Positions 6,800 to 13,726 of a stretch of DNA of 18,377 nt are shown one piece after another. Where the stretch lies: contig URAG01000042.1 in assembly GCA_900545755.1 (NCBI GenBank), positions 1 to 18,377 on the forward strand, in the 5' to 3' direction. This DNA is from an uncultured Cloacibacillus sp. Its GTDB lineage: Bacteria; Synergistota; Synergistia; Synergistales; Synergistaceae. Made by a program: the position numbers and the translations under genes. Each line of letters begins with the position of its first letter. Positions within the stretch are counted from its first letter, which is position 1. Under the pieces are notes generated by a model. It was not told the origin of the DNA, searched no databases, and worked only from the letters and a program-made list of their open reading frames with translations.

Positions 6800-7846
6800 A
6801 TGAAAATAAAGAAACTTGTTCTGACGTTTGTCGCCGCCGCGGCGTTGTGCGCCGCATCCGTCGCGGGAGCGGACGAGGCCGGGCGCTTCCCCGCGCCTTC
6901 TACGGTCAGCCCGGAGATGGCGGCGGCGGTAAATGCGAAAGCCGGAGCGCTATGGTACAGCGCGCCGAAGAGCGCGGACGAATGGCGCGCTATGCAAAAA
7001 GGCTTTGAAGAATCCGGCGGCAGGGGAGCCGCCGCACTCGCGGAGAAGCTCGGCGTGATGATAACGGAAGAAAAAATCGCCGGCGTCACGGTGCGTACCC
7101 TTACGCCGAAGACGATAGACGAAGACAAAAAAGATAAAATAATCTACTACATCCACGGCGGCGGATACATTTTAGGCGGCGGCGGCGCCGGCACGACGGA
7201 GGGCACGCTGATGGCGGCGCTCGACAATTACAAGGTCGTCGCGGTCGATTACCGCCTCGCGCCGCAGCATCCATACCCGGCGGCGATCGACGACGCCTTC
7301 GCCGTTTACAAAGAGCTCGTCAAAAAATACGGCGCGCGGAACATCGCCGTGCTCGGCACCTCGACCGGCGGCGCGATGACGCTCATACTCGCGCTCCAGT
7401 GCATACAGGGCGGCGTCCCCGTCCCCGCCGCGCTCATATCCGGCACGCCGTGGAGCGACATAGACAAAATAGGCGACAGCTACGCGACGAACGACGGAGT
7501 CGACAACGTACTCGGCACATACGACCACCTGCTGAAGGCCGCAGCCGAGGCCTACGCGGACGGCGCGGACCTGAAAGAGCCGCTCGTCTCTCCGGTCTAC
7601 GCAAAGGACGAAGAACTTGCGAAATTCCCGCCGACGCTGCTCGTCACGGGAACGCGCGACCTCTTCCTCAGCAACACGGCGCGTATGCACAAGCGGCTGC
7701 TGATGAACGGCGCGGCGGCGGAGCTGCTAGTCTATGAGGCGCTCTCACACGCACAATACTACCTGGTGCCGGACGCGCCGGAGACGAAAGACCACTACAA
7801 GCTCATGGACATGTTCCTCGACGAACATTTTCTGAACCAGGACTAA
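6800..7846 (+). CDS. Exported alpha/beta hydrolase of the HSL/esterase family
   Basis: A carboxylesterase-type hydrolase of the hormone-sensitive-lipase group (alpha/beta hydrolase fold 3), 348 residues. From the ATG at 6800 (AAAGGAG 10 bases upstream; an upstream TTG is rejected) a Sec signal peptide runs to about residue 23 (VAG-ADE). HGGGY (119-123) is the oxyanion motif, followed by DYRLAPQHPYPAAIDD, a hallmark of the family. Ser188 in GTSTGG is the nucleophile, Asp287 in TGTRDLF and His317 in LSHAQ complete the triad. All catalytic residues are present, so the enzyme should be active on short-chain esters or related substrates outside the cytoplasm. It follows the MerR-like gene by 20 bases and is followed by a hairpin terminator. 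Confidence 0.93.
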   Translation: MKIKKLVLTFVAAAALCAASVAGADEAGRFPAPSTVSPEMAAAVNAKAGALWYSAPKSADEWRAMQKGFEESGGRGAAALAEKLGVMITEEKIAGVTVRTLTPKTIDEDKKDKIIYYIHGGGYILGGGGAGTTEGTLMAALDNYKVVAVDYRLAPQHPYPAAIDDAFAVYKELVKKYGARNIAVLGTSTGGAMTLILALQCIQGGVPVPAALISGTPWSDIDKIGDSYATNDGVDNVLGTYDHLLKAAAEAYADGADLKEPLVSPVYAKDEELAKFPPTLLVTGTRDLFLSNTARMHKRLLMNGAAAELLVYEALSHAQYYLVPDAPETKDHYKLMDMFLDEHFLNQD

Positions 7847-7851
7847 ACGCA

Positions 7852-7882
7852 GCGCGGCCCGCACCGAACGGGCCGCGCGCTT
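7852..7882 (+). terminator. Hairpin after the hydrolase gene
   Basis: A perfect 9-bp GC-rich stem pairs 7852-7860 with 7870-7878 around a 9-base loop, 5 bases after the stop codon. The tail is weak in T, so termination may be partial, allowing read-through into the MerR gene 28 bases on. Confidence 0.6.
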
Positions 7883-7905
7883 CAAATCAAGGGGAGGCGT
7901 GAAAA

Positions 7906-8322
7906 ATGACCATAGGCGAAGCTTCTGAAAAGACCGGGCTCAGCGCGGACACTCTGAGATATTACGAAAAAATCGGACTTATACCGCCGGTCCCGAGAAA
8001 GGACAACGGCCTGCGCGACTACGGCGACGAAACTATAAAGCTCGTCGCGCTCATACAGCGGCTCAAAGAAACCGGAATGCCGCTCGAAACGATACAGGCC
8101 TACCTGAAGCTCGCCATGCTCGGCAGCTCCACGCGCGAAGAGCGCCGCGAGCTCATCCTTGAAACGCGCGAAAACATAATGAAGAAGATAAACGGCCTGC
8201 TCGCCTGCCTGCGCCGCGCCGACGACCAGCTCGCGCACTACGAGAGCGCCGTGACGCCCGAGACGGAGCGCGCCGTAAGCGGCTGGGCAGCGCGCGAAGC
8301 GCGGACGGGAGCCGCGGCGTAG
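7906..8322 (+). CDS. MerR family transcriptional regulator
   Basis: A canonical MerR-type regulator of 138 residues. MTIGEASEKTGLSADTLRYYEKIGLI is the classical N-terminal helix-turn-helix, NGLRDYGDE the wing, and VALIQRLKETGMPLETIQAYL the second DNA-contacting helices. A dimerisation coiled coil follows (about 75-112). It resembles the AdhR/NmlR group in length and in the TxxER segment, but the Cys that senses aldehydes or nitric oxide in that group is absent from its usual place; the single Cys is at 101 in the coiled coil. AGGGGAGG lies 8 bases before the ATG. A promoter of the MerR type, with a 19-base spacer, lies 150 bases downstream in front of the permease, which is the likely target. 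Confidence 0.92.
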   Translation: MTIGEASEKTGLSADTLRYYEKIGLIPPVPRKDNGLRDYGDETIKLVALIQRLKETGMPLETIQAYLKLAMLGSSTREERRELILETRENIMKKINGLLACLRRADDQLAHYESAVTPETERAVSGWAAREARTGAAA

Positions 8323-8475
8323 CCGGACGCGCGCTCCGCAGGCTCCCGCAGCGGCATGCGCGGAGAGGGAAAACTCCCTGCACACAGAAGCGAGGGCGGG
8401 GCTGCAAGCATGAGACGTTTTTTGACATATCAGCCCAGCTTTGTACGAGAGACGGCACGATGCGCCGTCCGCCGC

Positions 8476-8506
8476 TTGACTTCAACCACGCTCAAAGAGA
8501 TAAAGT
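8476..8506 (+). promoter_or_regulatory. MerR-type promoter before the permease
   Basis: TTGACT (8476-8481) and TAAAGT (8501-8506) are separated by 19 bases, the long spacer that MerR activators need. An imperfect dyad fills the spacer (CTT at 8480-8482 against AAG at 8495-8497). Upstream, GACGGC/GCCGTC (8451-8469) forms a hairpin with no T tail. The rest of 8323-8557 shows nothing else. Confidence 0.55.
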
Positions 8507-8557
8507 AACCGGCAGACATTCAGCGAGAAAGGAGGGAGCCAGACGGAAAAGGAACTC

Positions 8558-9475
8558 GTGTATTTCTGCCGCCATTTTTGGATAGTTTTCTGCGGAATCG
8601 CGCCGTTCTGGGCGGCGGGAATCGCCGGCGGCTCCTTCGTCTCCATCTTCGCTAAGGAAAGGCTCAACGCGCTCTTCGCGCGCATATCGCGCGGGCGCTT
8701 CCCGATAATTGCGGCGAGCGCGATTGGCGTGGCCTCGCCGCTCTGTATGTACGGCACGATTCCGCTCGCGGCGTCGTTCTCCAAAAAGGGGCTGGACGAC
8801 GGGGCGCTCGCCGCTTTCATGATGAGCTCCGTGCTGCTTAACCCTCAGCTGATGATCTACACCGCGGCGCTAGGCGCGCACGCGCTTGCCGCGCGCACGG
8901 CGGCGGCCCTTATCTGCGGCGCGGCGGCTGGATTTCTCGTCCGGCGGTTTTTCCGCGGCGGATTTTTCAATTTTGACGGATTCGCGCTCGCTGAGAACCG
9001 CGACACAAATCCAAACCTCGGCGCGCGCCTGCTGAAAAACATAGGCCGCAACGTCCGCGCCACTGCCCCGGGCTTCCTCGGCGGCGTCGCGCTGACCGCA
9101 GCGCTGATGCGCCTCGTCCCGTCGCGCGCTATAGCGGGCGTGTTCGGCGGAAGCGGCTTCGACATTGCCGCGGCCGCCCTCGCAGGCGTGCCGCTCTACT
9201 TCTGCGGCGGAGGCACGATACCGCTGCTCGCCGAATGGATGAGCCGCGGCATGGGGCTTGGCCCAGCCGTCGCCTTCATGCTTTCCGGCCCCGCGACGAA
9301 GATGACGAATCTCGGAGCGTTGAAAACAGTCCTAGGCGCGCGGAACTTTGCGCTTTATATAGCGTTCTCGCTGACATTCGCACGCAGTCGCGGCCGGATA
9401 CGCCGCAGCCTTTCTCCTGTAGTTCCGTTCTTCCCTCAAAACGCCATGCCAGAGACAACGGAGGTGGGGCTTTAA
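8558..9475 (+). CDS. Putative permease, DUF318 / ArsP-like family
   Basis: An integral membrane protein of 305 residues with about eight hydrophobic spans, in two similar halves. ASPLCMYGTIPLAASFSKKG and LNPQLMIYTAALG in the first half, and FCGGGTIPLLAEWMSRG with SGPATKMTNLGAL in the second, follow the pattern of the PF03773 permeases, which include the organoarsenical exporter ArsP. Substrate cannot be read from the sequence; a thiol-active or metalloid compound is a guess from the family and from MerR control. The start is uncertain: GTG at 8558 has only AAGGA 4 bases upstream, while a strong GGAGGG at 8531-8536 has no normal start codon at the right distance in this frame. It is followed by a terminator that begins inside the last codons. 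Confidence 0.83.
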   Translation: MYFCRHFWIVFCGIAPFWAAGIAGGSFVSIFAKERLNALFARISRGRFPIIAASAIGVASPLCMYGTIPLAASFSKKGLDDGALAAFMMSSVLLNPQLMIYTAALGAHALAARTAAALICGAAAGFLVRRFFRGGFFNFDGFALAENRDTNPNLGARLLKNIGRNVRATAPGFLGGVALTAALMRLVPSRAIAGVFGGSGFDIAAAALAGVPLYFCGGGTIPLLAEWMSRGMGLGPAVAFMLSGPATKMTNLGALKTVLGARNFALYIAFSLTFARSRGRIRRSLSPVVPFFPQNAMPETTEVGL

Positions 9476-9501
9476 CCGCCCGCCGCCGTTGTCGTTATTT
9501 T
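9454..9501 (+). terminator. Terminator overlapping the permease 3' end
   Basis: An 8-bp perfect stem pairs 9454-9461 with 9486-9493; an inner GGTGG/CCGCC stem extends it. The tail gttatttta is T-rich. Confidence 0.7.
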
Positions 9502-9612
9502 AGCTAATCATTTTTAATAATCTAATTATCAAATAGCATTAGATTATTATTAGACAGCATCCAATAATCAAAAGCATAAAAACGTCAGATTCACAGCAAC
9601 GGCGGCCTTCGT
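9494..9612. repeat. AT-rich spacer with AATAATC inverted repeats
   Basis: A perfect 12-bp inverted repeat pairs 9515-9526 with 9538-9549 around an 11-base loop. AATAATC/GATTATT occurs three times in alternating orientation (9516-9522, 9542-9548, 9563-9569). The composition is far more AT-rich than the flanking genes. The region lies between the convergent permease and AlbA_2 genes and holds no gene. Confidence 0.6.
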
Positions 9613-10950
9613 TTATTTTGACGTGCTCAAATTCATATAATAACGAACCTTACGCCCTGTTCCTTCTTTGACGAGCAGGCCGTCGCCTGTGAGCTCCCTT
9701 AACAGTAGAACCGCGGTCGCCTGTGATATTTCCAGCGCTTTTTCCAGGTCTTTACGTGTCACGTACCCGTTTTTGCGGCACAGATCCGCGATTACGCGAA
9801 CGCGCCTTTCTCTTACGCCCCCGCTGTGCGCGGACGCTTTTTTCCCGGCGGCGTCTACGTTTGTGACGAAGTTGACGTTCGGCAAAGTCACCTTGAAGGC
9901 GTGACTTGAAGCCTCTATCTTCGGTTTCCGAAGCGCATTATCGTAGCACCCGTTTATTTTCAGCATACCTGTGCCGTATGTCTCAATGAGCCGCAGCCTG
10001 TAAAAGACGTTGGCCAGGTTAGGATTGCGTAAGACTGAAACACCAAGGCGCAGGTCGTCCATCGAAATGCCTTTCACGAGCCCGCCGACGGATACAAATT
10101 CAATGCGGTCGTCAAAAACGCTTATCAACGTAGGCGCGCTGAAAGAATAATCTCTATGCACAAGCGCGTTCAGCAACGCCTCTCTTACCGCCTCCGGCGG
10201 GTAATCGCGCCTGTCTATGCGGTCAAGCCCTTTAAATTCTGCGTGCGTTCGGTTGAATCGGTTAATAAATTCGTATGCACCCTCAAGCTGCGCAAGAAGA
10301 GAGCCGGACAACTCAAACCTGTCTTTGAATACGCTTTTCGCTCCGCCTTCAAAAACAGCCATTTTGACAGAATGGGCGCACTGGTCTGAGAGCAGAAACG
10401 CGAGATTGGTGTACGTTCCGTCTTCGCCTATCATGCGCAGCGTCCGCATCTGGGCCGCGCCGAACGCAATGTCTCTTCGCTTGAAAAGCTCCGCAGCCTT
10501 TTCAAATGTGAGTTGCTGTATTAACGAGCGCGCCTCTTCATAACTATCGCCGCCGGTCTCCTTAATCATGTCGAGTATCGCCGTTTCGCTTGCGGGTACT
10601 GTCGACGCGCCATGACGCACGTATACTCCCTCGGGGCGTATGCCTTTGCCTCGAAGATAATAGGGGCGCGCCGTTCCGCGCCTTACCGTAATGCGGACGA
10701 CCGGCTTTCCGTCTACGAGCTCGGTGACGCAGTCGACGAACATCGTAACGTCCGGCCTAACGGCATCGCGGATCGAGTTTGTCACGCGCAGCATCGTTTC
10801 GTCTGGGTCGTCTACGCCGCGTATGCTTCCGTCGTCATTTTTCCCGATATATATAGTGCCGCCGTCACAGTTCGCGAAGGCCACTACCGTATTTTTGATA
10901 TCATCGACGTACTCTCGCTTCAATTCGGTGTTTTTGTCTTCCACCGGCAT
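9613..10950 (-). CDS. AlbA_2 domain / ATP-binding transcriptional regulator (COG2865 type)
   Basis: A predicted DNA-binding regulator with an ATPase-like domain, 445 residues. Residues about 5-125 form the Schlafen AlbA_2 domain (TELKREYVDDIKNTVVAFAN, then GGTIYIGKNDDG). Residues about 160-360 are the GHKL-like ATPase: EALLNALVHRDY (258-268) is the N box with Asn261, and RNPNLANVF with YGTGM (325-329) is the glycine-rich end. Residues 380-440 form a winged helix (GYVTRKDLEKALEISQATA). GGAGGGG lies 5 bases before the ATG at 10950. Base composition is visibly lower in GC than in neighbouring genes, and both flanks are AT-rich, which suggests acquisition. Members of this family are common, often next to defence or mobile genes, but mostly uncharacterised. 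Repeats upstream suggest autoregulation. Confidence 0.92.
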   Translation of the reverse strand: MPVEDKNTELKREYVDDIKNTVVAFANCDGGTIYIGKNDDGSIRGVDDPDETMLRVTNSIRDAVRPDVTMFVDCVTELVDGKPVVRITVRRGTARPYYLRGKGIRPEGVYVRHGASTVPASETAILDMIKETGGDSYEEARSLIQQLTFEKAAELFKRRDIAFGAAQMRTLRMIGEDGTYTNLAFLLSDQCAHSVKMAVFEGGAKSVFKDRFELSGSLLAQLEGAYEFINRFNRTHAEFKGLDRIDRRDYPPEAVREALLNALVHRDYSFSAPTLISVFDDRIEFVSVGGLVKGISMDDLRLGVSVLRNPNLANVFYRLRLIETYGTGMLKINGCYDNALRKPKIEASSHAFKVTLPNVNFVTNVDAAGKKASAHSGGVRERRVRVIADLCRKNGYVTRKDLEKALEISQATAVLLLRELTGDGLLVKEGTGRKVRYYMNLSTSK

Positions 10951-10969
10951 CCACGCCCCTCCAGGCTGT

Positions 10970-11006
10970 CTGATAATATTTGCTGATAACCGATAATAGC
11001 TGATAA
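10970..11006 (-). repeat. TTATCAG operator-like array before the AlbA_2 gene
   Basis: On the minus strand TTATCAG occurs at 11006-11000, 10989-10983 and 10976-10970, with a variant TTATCGG at 10996-10990. The array lies between the promoter -10 box and the ribosome-binding site, a position suited to repression. Confidence 0.6.
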
Positions 11007-11008
11007 TT

Positions 11009-11036
11009 ATTATAATCAGATATTATTAGATGTCTA
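11009..11036 (-). promoter_or_regulatory. Promoter of the AlbA_2 gene
   Basis: On the minus strand TAGACA (11036-11031) and a perfect TATAAT (11014-11009) are 16 bases apart, 58 bases before the start codon. A second -35-like TTGACT lies at 11051-11046, in the tail of the lar terminator. Confidence 0.6.
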
Positions 11037-11043
11037 TCAAAAA

Positions 11044-11090
11044 ATAGTCAAAAGCGGCGGCGCGAGGTAATCCGCCCGCGCCGCCGCTTT
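11044..11090 (-). terminator. Terminator of the larEBC operon
   Basis: A perfect 13-bp stem pairs 11051-11063 with 11078-11090 around a 14-base loop whose ends can add another pair. On the minus strand it is followed by tgactatttttt. It begins about 32 bases after the larC stop, so no further lar gene can belong to this transcript. Confidence 0.9.
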
Positions 11091-11122
11091 GATGCCGGTT
11101 TGCTTTTATAATTCTGCGCGCC

Positions 11123-12025
11123 TTAATCCGTTTCGCCTATCATTACGCGGACGCAGTTCGCGCGGTCGCCGAAGTCTTTTTTGCCCATGCCGTAGCCGGT
11201 TTTTTCCAGGCGCATAAGCGGCATCGGGCCGAAGTCCACGGCGAAGTGCTTGAGCAGCGCCGCGCCGGTCGGCGTGCAGAGCTCGCCGCGCACTTCGCCG
11301 CCGTATATCGGCACGCCTTCGAGTATGCGCACCGTAGCGGGCGCGGGGACTGGCAGCACGCCGTGGGCGCAGCGCACCGTGCCGCTGCCGACGTGTACAG
11401 GCGAGACGGTCACGCGCGCGGGCGCGAGTTCGTGCATGAGCAGAGATACCGCGACGACGTCGGCGACTGCGTCCATCGCGCCCACTTCGTGGAAATGTAT
11501 CTGCGTCACCGGCACACCGTGAACCGCGCTTTCAGCCCCGGCGATTATCCTGTAGACGGCGAGCGCGTCGGCCTTCGCCTCGTCGGGCATGTCGAGGCGC
11601 GCGAATACCGCTTCGATGTCCGCCATGCCCGCGTGGTGATGGTGACGCCCGCCGCAGGCATGCCCGTGCTCGTGGGCTCCATAGTGAATATGCTCTTCGC
11701 GGCGCGCGGGGCCGCCGTCATGGGAGTGCTCGTGACCGCCGCATGAACCGTGCTCATGCGTATGCTCGCACGTCTCTCCGCAAGCATGCTCGTGGCGATG
11801 CGCCTGTGCTTCCGCGCATTCTTCTTCGCCGTAGACGGATACTTCCATGCGCGTGCCCTTTATGCCGCATTTGACGCAGGGAACCGCGCGGTATTGTACG
11901 CCGGGGATTCCGAGTGAGTTCAACCGTTCGACGAATTTTTCCGGCTCGGGCAAAAGCTCAAGCAGCGCCGCCGTGAGCATGTCGCCGGCCGCGCCCATCC
12001 CACAGTCTATGTATAAGGCTTTCAT
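11123..12025 (-). CDS. larC: Nickel-pincer cofactor protein LarC, N-terminal part only (LarC1-like)
   Basis: LarC inserts nickel into the pincer cofactor of lactate racemase in a CTP-dependent reaction. This protein has 300 residues. The N-terminus MKALYIDCGMGAAGDMLTAALLELL and the motif IHFHEVGAMDAVADVV are typical. Between about residues 70 and 130 lies a very His-rich stretch (HEHACGETCEHTHEHG and similar), a likely nickel store. GYGMGKKDFGDRANCVRVMIGE is where the N-terminal half of LarC normally ends, and the protein stops two residues later. Full LarC proteins are about 400 residues, and the missing C-terminal domain (LarC2) is the one shown to bind CTP in Lactobacillus. Only about 30 bases separate the stop from the terminator, so no LarC2 follows by frameshift. 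The start is 1 base after the larB stop. Confidence 0.9.
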   Translation of the reverse strand: MKALYIDCGMGAAGDMLTAALLELLPEPEKFVERLNSLGIPGVQYRAVPCVKCGIKGTRMEVSVYGEEECAEAQAHRHEHACGETCEHTHEHGSCGGHEHSHDGGPARREEHIHYGAHEHGHACGGRHHHHAGMADIEAVFARLDMPDEAKADALAVYRIIAGAESAVHGVPVTQIHFHEVGAMDAVADVVAVSLLMHELAPARVTVSPVHVGSGTVRCAHGVLPVPAPATVRILEGVPIYGGEVRGELCTPTGAALLKHFAVDFGPMPLMRLEKTGYGMGKKDFGDRANCVRVMIGETD

Positions 12026-12026
12026 C

Positions 12027-12782
12027 CTATTTCACCCCTATGTGGTTTATCATGCTCGCAAGGTAGCCGGCGCCGAAGCCGTTGTCGATGTTGACGACGG
12101 AGACGCCGCTTGCGCATGAGTTGAGCATCGAGAGCAGAGCCGAGAGGCCGCCGAACGAAGCGCCGTAGCCGACGCTGGTCGGCACCGCTATGACGGGGCA
12201 GTCGGCGAGGCCGCCGATGACGCTTGCGAGCGCGCCTTCCATGCCCGCTATCGCGACTATCGCGGACGCGCCCATTATGTCGCCGGTGTGCGCAAGCAGG
12301 CGGTGCAGCCCCGCGACGCCGACGTCGTAGAGGCGCGTGACTTTGTTGCCGAGAGCCTCGGCGGTGAGCGCCGCTTCTTCCGCAACGGGCATGTCGCTAG
12401 TTCCGCCGGTCGCGACAACTATTGTGCCGCGTCCGTCTGGCTCCGGTGTTTCGCCCGCTATGCCGACGTGCCCGATTTCATAGTAGGCGAGCGGGACGGA
12501 CAGAGCGACCGTGCGCGCAGCCTCCGCGTCCATACGCGTTATGAGAACCGTTTTTTGTCCGCCGTCGAGCATCGTTTTCGCTATTTCCGCTATTTGCCCG
12601 GGGCGCTTGCCCGCGCCGTAGATGACCTCGGCTACGCCTTGGCGCAGCGAACGGTGGCCGTCTATCTTCGCGAAGCCGATGTCGCGGAAAGGCGCTTCGC
12701 GCAGCTCCTCCATAACTTCGTCTACGGTAGCCGCCCCCGCGGCGAGGCGGACGAGGAGCTCCCTTATATTTTTCTTGTCCAT
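12027..12782 (-). CDS. larB: Nickel-pincer cofactor biosynthesis protein LarB
   Basis: LarB carboxylates and cleaves nicotinic acid adenine dinucleotide to give the first intermediate of the nickel-pincer nucleotide. The protein has 251 residues, normal for the family. It is related to AIR carboxylase (PurE) in its C-terminal half: VVATGGTSDMPVAEEAALTA, GASAIVAIAGMEGALASVI, PTSVGYGASFGGLSALL and VVNIDNGFGAGYLA are hallmark segments. GGAGGG lies 9 bases before the ATG at 12782, inside the last codons of larE. It sits 2 bases after larE and 1 base before larC, so the three are one operon with coupled translation. Confidence 0.96.
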   Translation of the reverse strand: MDKKNIRELLVRLAAGAATVDEVMEELREAPFRDIGFAKIDGHRSLRQGVAEVIYGAGKRPGQIAEIAKTMLDGGQKTVLITRMDAEAARTVALSVPLAYYEIGHVGIAGETPEPDGRGTIVVATGGTSDMPVAEEAALTAEALGNKVTRLYDVGVAGLHRLLAHTGDIMGASAIVAIAGMEGALASVIGGLADCPVIAVPTSVGYGASFGGLSALLSMLNSCASGVSVVNIDNGFGAGYLASMINHIGVK

Positions 12783-12784
12783 TT

Positions 12785-13555
12785 TTATCTGCCCTCCATG
12801 TCGAGAAGCACCGTGTCGAAGTACGGCGCGAGCGCCGATTTTATCTCAAAGTGGCGCGCCGCGGCGCCCATTATCTGCGACTCCGGAAGCTGGACGCGCG
12901 CCGCGCCGTGGAATACCCGCACGCGCAGGTCTGTGAAGCCGAGCGACGACAGCGCCGCCTCGGCCCCTTCCACGCGCCGCAGCGTCTCCGCGTCGATCGG
13001 CGTCCCGGTCGGTACGCGCGTAGCGAGACAGGCGTAGGCGGGCTTGTCCCACGTGAAGAGCCCGGCCTCGGCGGATAGGCGGCGTATTTCGGCTTTCGTA
13101 ATGCCGGCTTCGCGCAGCGGCGAGCGCACGCGCATCTCGCGCAGCGCCCTCATGCCCGGACGGTCCCCTTCGTCGTCGGATGCGTTAGTGCCGTCTATTA
13201 TCAGGCTGAAGCCGTCGCGCTCCGCTTCGCGCGCAATCGCGCCGAAAATCAGCTTTTTACATAAATAACAGCGCTCGGGCGGGTTGGCCGCTATCTCGGC
13301 GCACGGCAGCACCGAAAGCGCAATCACAGTCATCGGCGCGCGCAGCTCCTCCGCAAGCCTCCGAGCGTCGTCAAGCTCAAACTGCGGCTGGAACTCGCTC
13401 TTTACATAATAGGCGCGGAAAACAGCGCCGCAACGCGAGGCCGCGTACATAAGGTACGCGGAATCCACGCCGCCGGAGAAAGCGAGCGCGGCGCGCGGGT
13501 TTTCCGCGAAAAATTTTTCAAGTCCTCCGATAGTAGGCGCCGGCAAAAAGCGCAT
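12785..13555 (-). CDS. larE: Sulfur transferase LarE, nickel-pincer cofactor biosynthesis
   Basis: LarE is an ATP-pyrophosphatase-fold enzyme that thiolates the two carboxylates of the pincer precursor after adenylation. From the ATG at 13555 (GGAGG 7 bases upstream; the frame extends to 13639 but that part has no family similarity) it has 256 residues. SGGVDS (27-32) is the PP-loop. Cys176 in KPAYACLATR is the Cys used as sulfur donor in Lactobacillus plantarum LarE. Cys96 and Cys99 in RCYLCK are also present; three such Cys occur in LarE proteins that carry a 4Fe-4S cluster and act catalytically, so this one is likely of that type. It is the first gene of larE-larB-larC. No larA (lactate racemase) is seen in the window. 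Confidence 0.95.
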   Translation of the reverse strand: MRFLPAPTIGGLEKFFAENPRAALAFSGGVDSAYLMYAASRCGAVFRAYYVKSEFQPQFELDDARRLAEELRAPMTVIALSVLPCAEIAANPPERCYLCKKLIFGAIAREAERDGFSLIIDGTNASDDEGDRPGMRALREMRVRSPLREAGITKAEIRRLSAEAGLFTWDKPAYACLATRVPTGTPIDAETLRRVEGAEAALSSLGFTDLRVRVFHGAARVQLPESQIMGAAARHFEIKSALAPYFDTVLLDMEGR

Positions 13556-13726
13556 TCCAACACCTCCGCGCGGACGCAGCGGCCCGCGGATATGACGCCT
13601 TCGTGGCGCGAAAAGTCCTTCGTAAAGAAAACGCGGCATGCGCCGCGAAAAGCCGCTTCTGCGGCGGCGGCCCGTCCATACGGGCGCGCGCCGGAGCCCG
13701 CGCGCTTCACGCCAAAGGCCGCAGTC
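13556..13726 (-). promoter_or_regulatory. Leader of larEBC with three short-loop hairpins
   Basis: Three perfect hairpins with 4-base loops follow one another on the transcript: 13685-13670 (6 bp), 13665-13652 (5 bp, then TTTT) and 13647-13632 (6 bp, then TTTTCTTT). The last two look like small intrinsic terminators placed between the promoter and the larE start, so attenuation is possible. No known riboswitch was recognised. Confidence 0.4.

Noticed and set aside
7172..7690. 172-residue minus-strand frame inside the hydrolase gene
   Set aside because: It is antisense to intact catalytic motifs of the hydrolase; a shadow frame.
8422..8427. Exact TTGACA box
   Set aside because: No -10 box lies at 15-19 bases, so it is probably chance.
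11051..11090. GC-rich inverted repeat considered as a transposon end
   Set aside because: It is a normal terminator hairpin after larC with a T-run, and there is no matching copy on the other side of the AlbA_2 gene.
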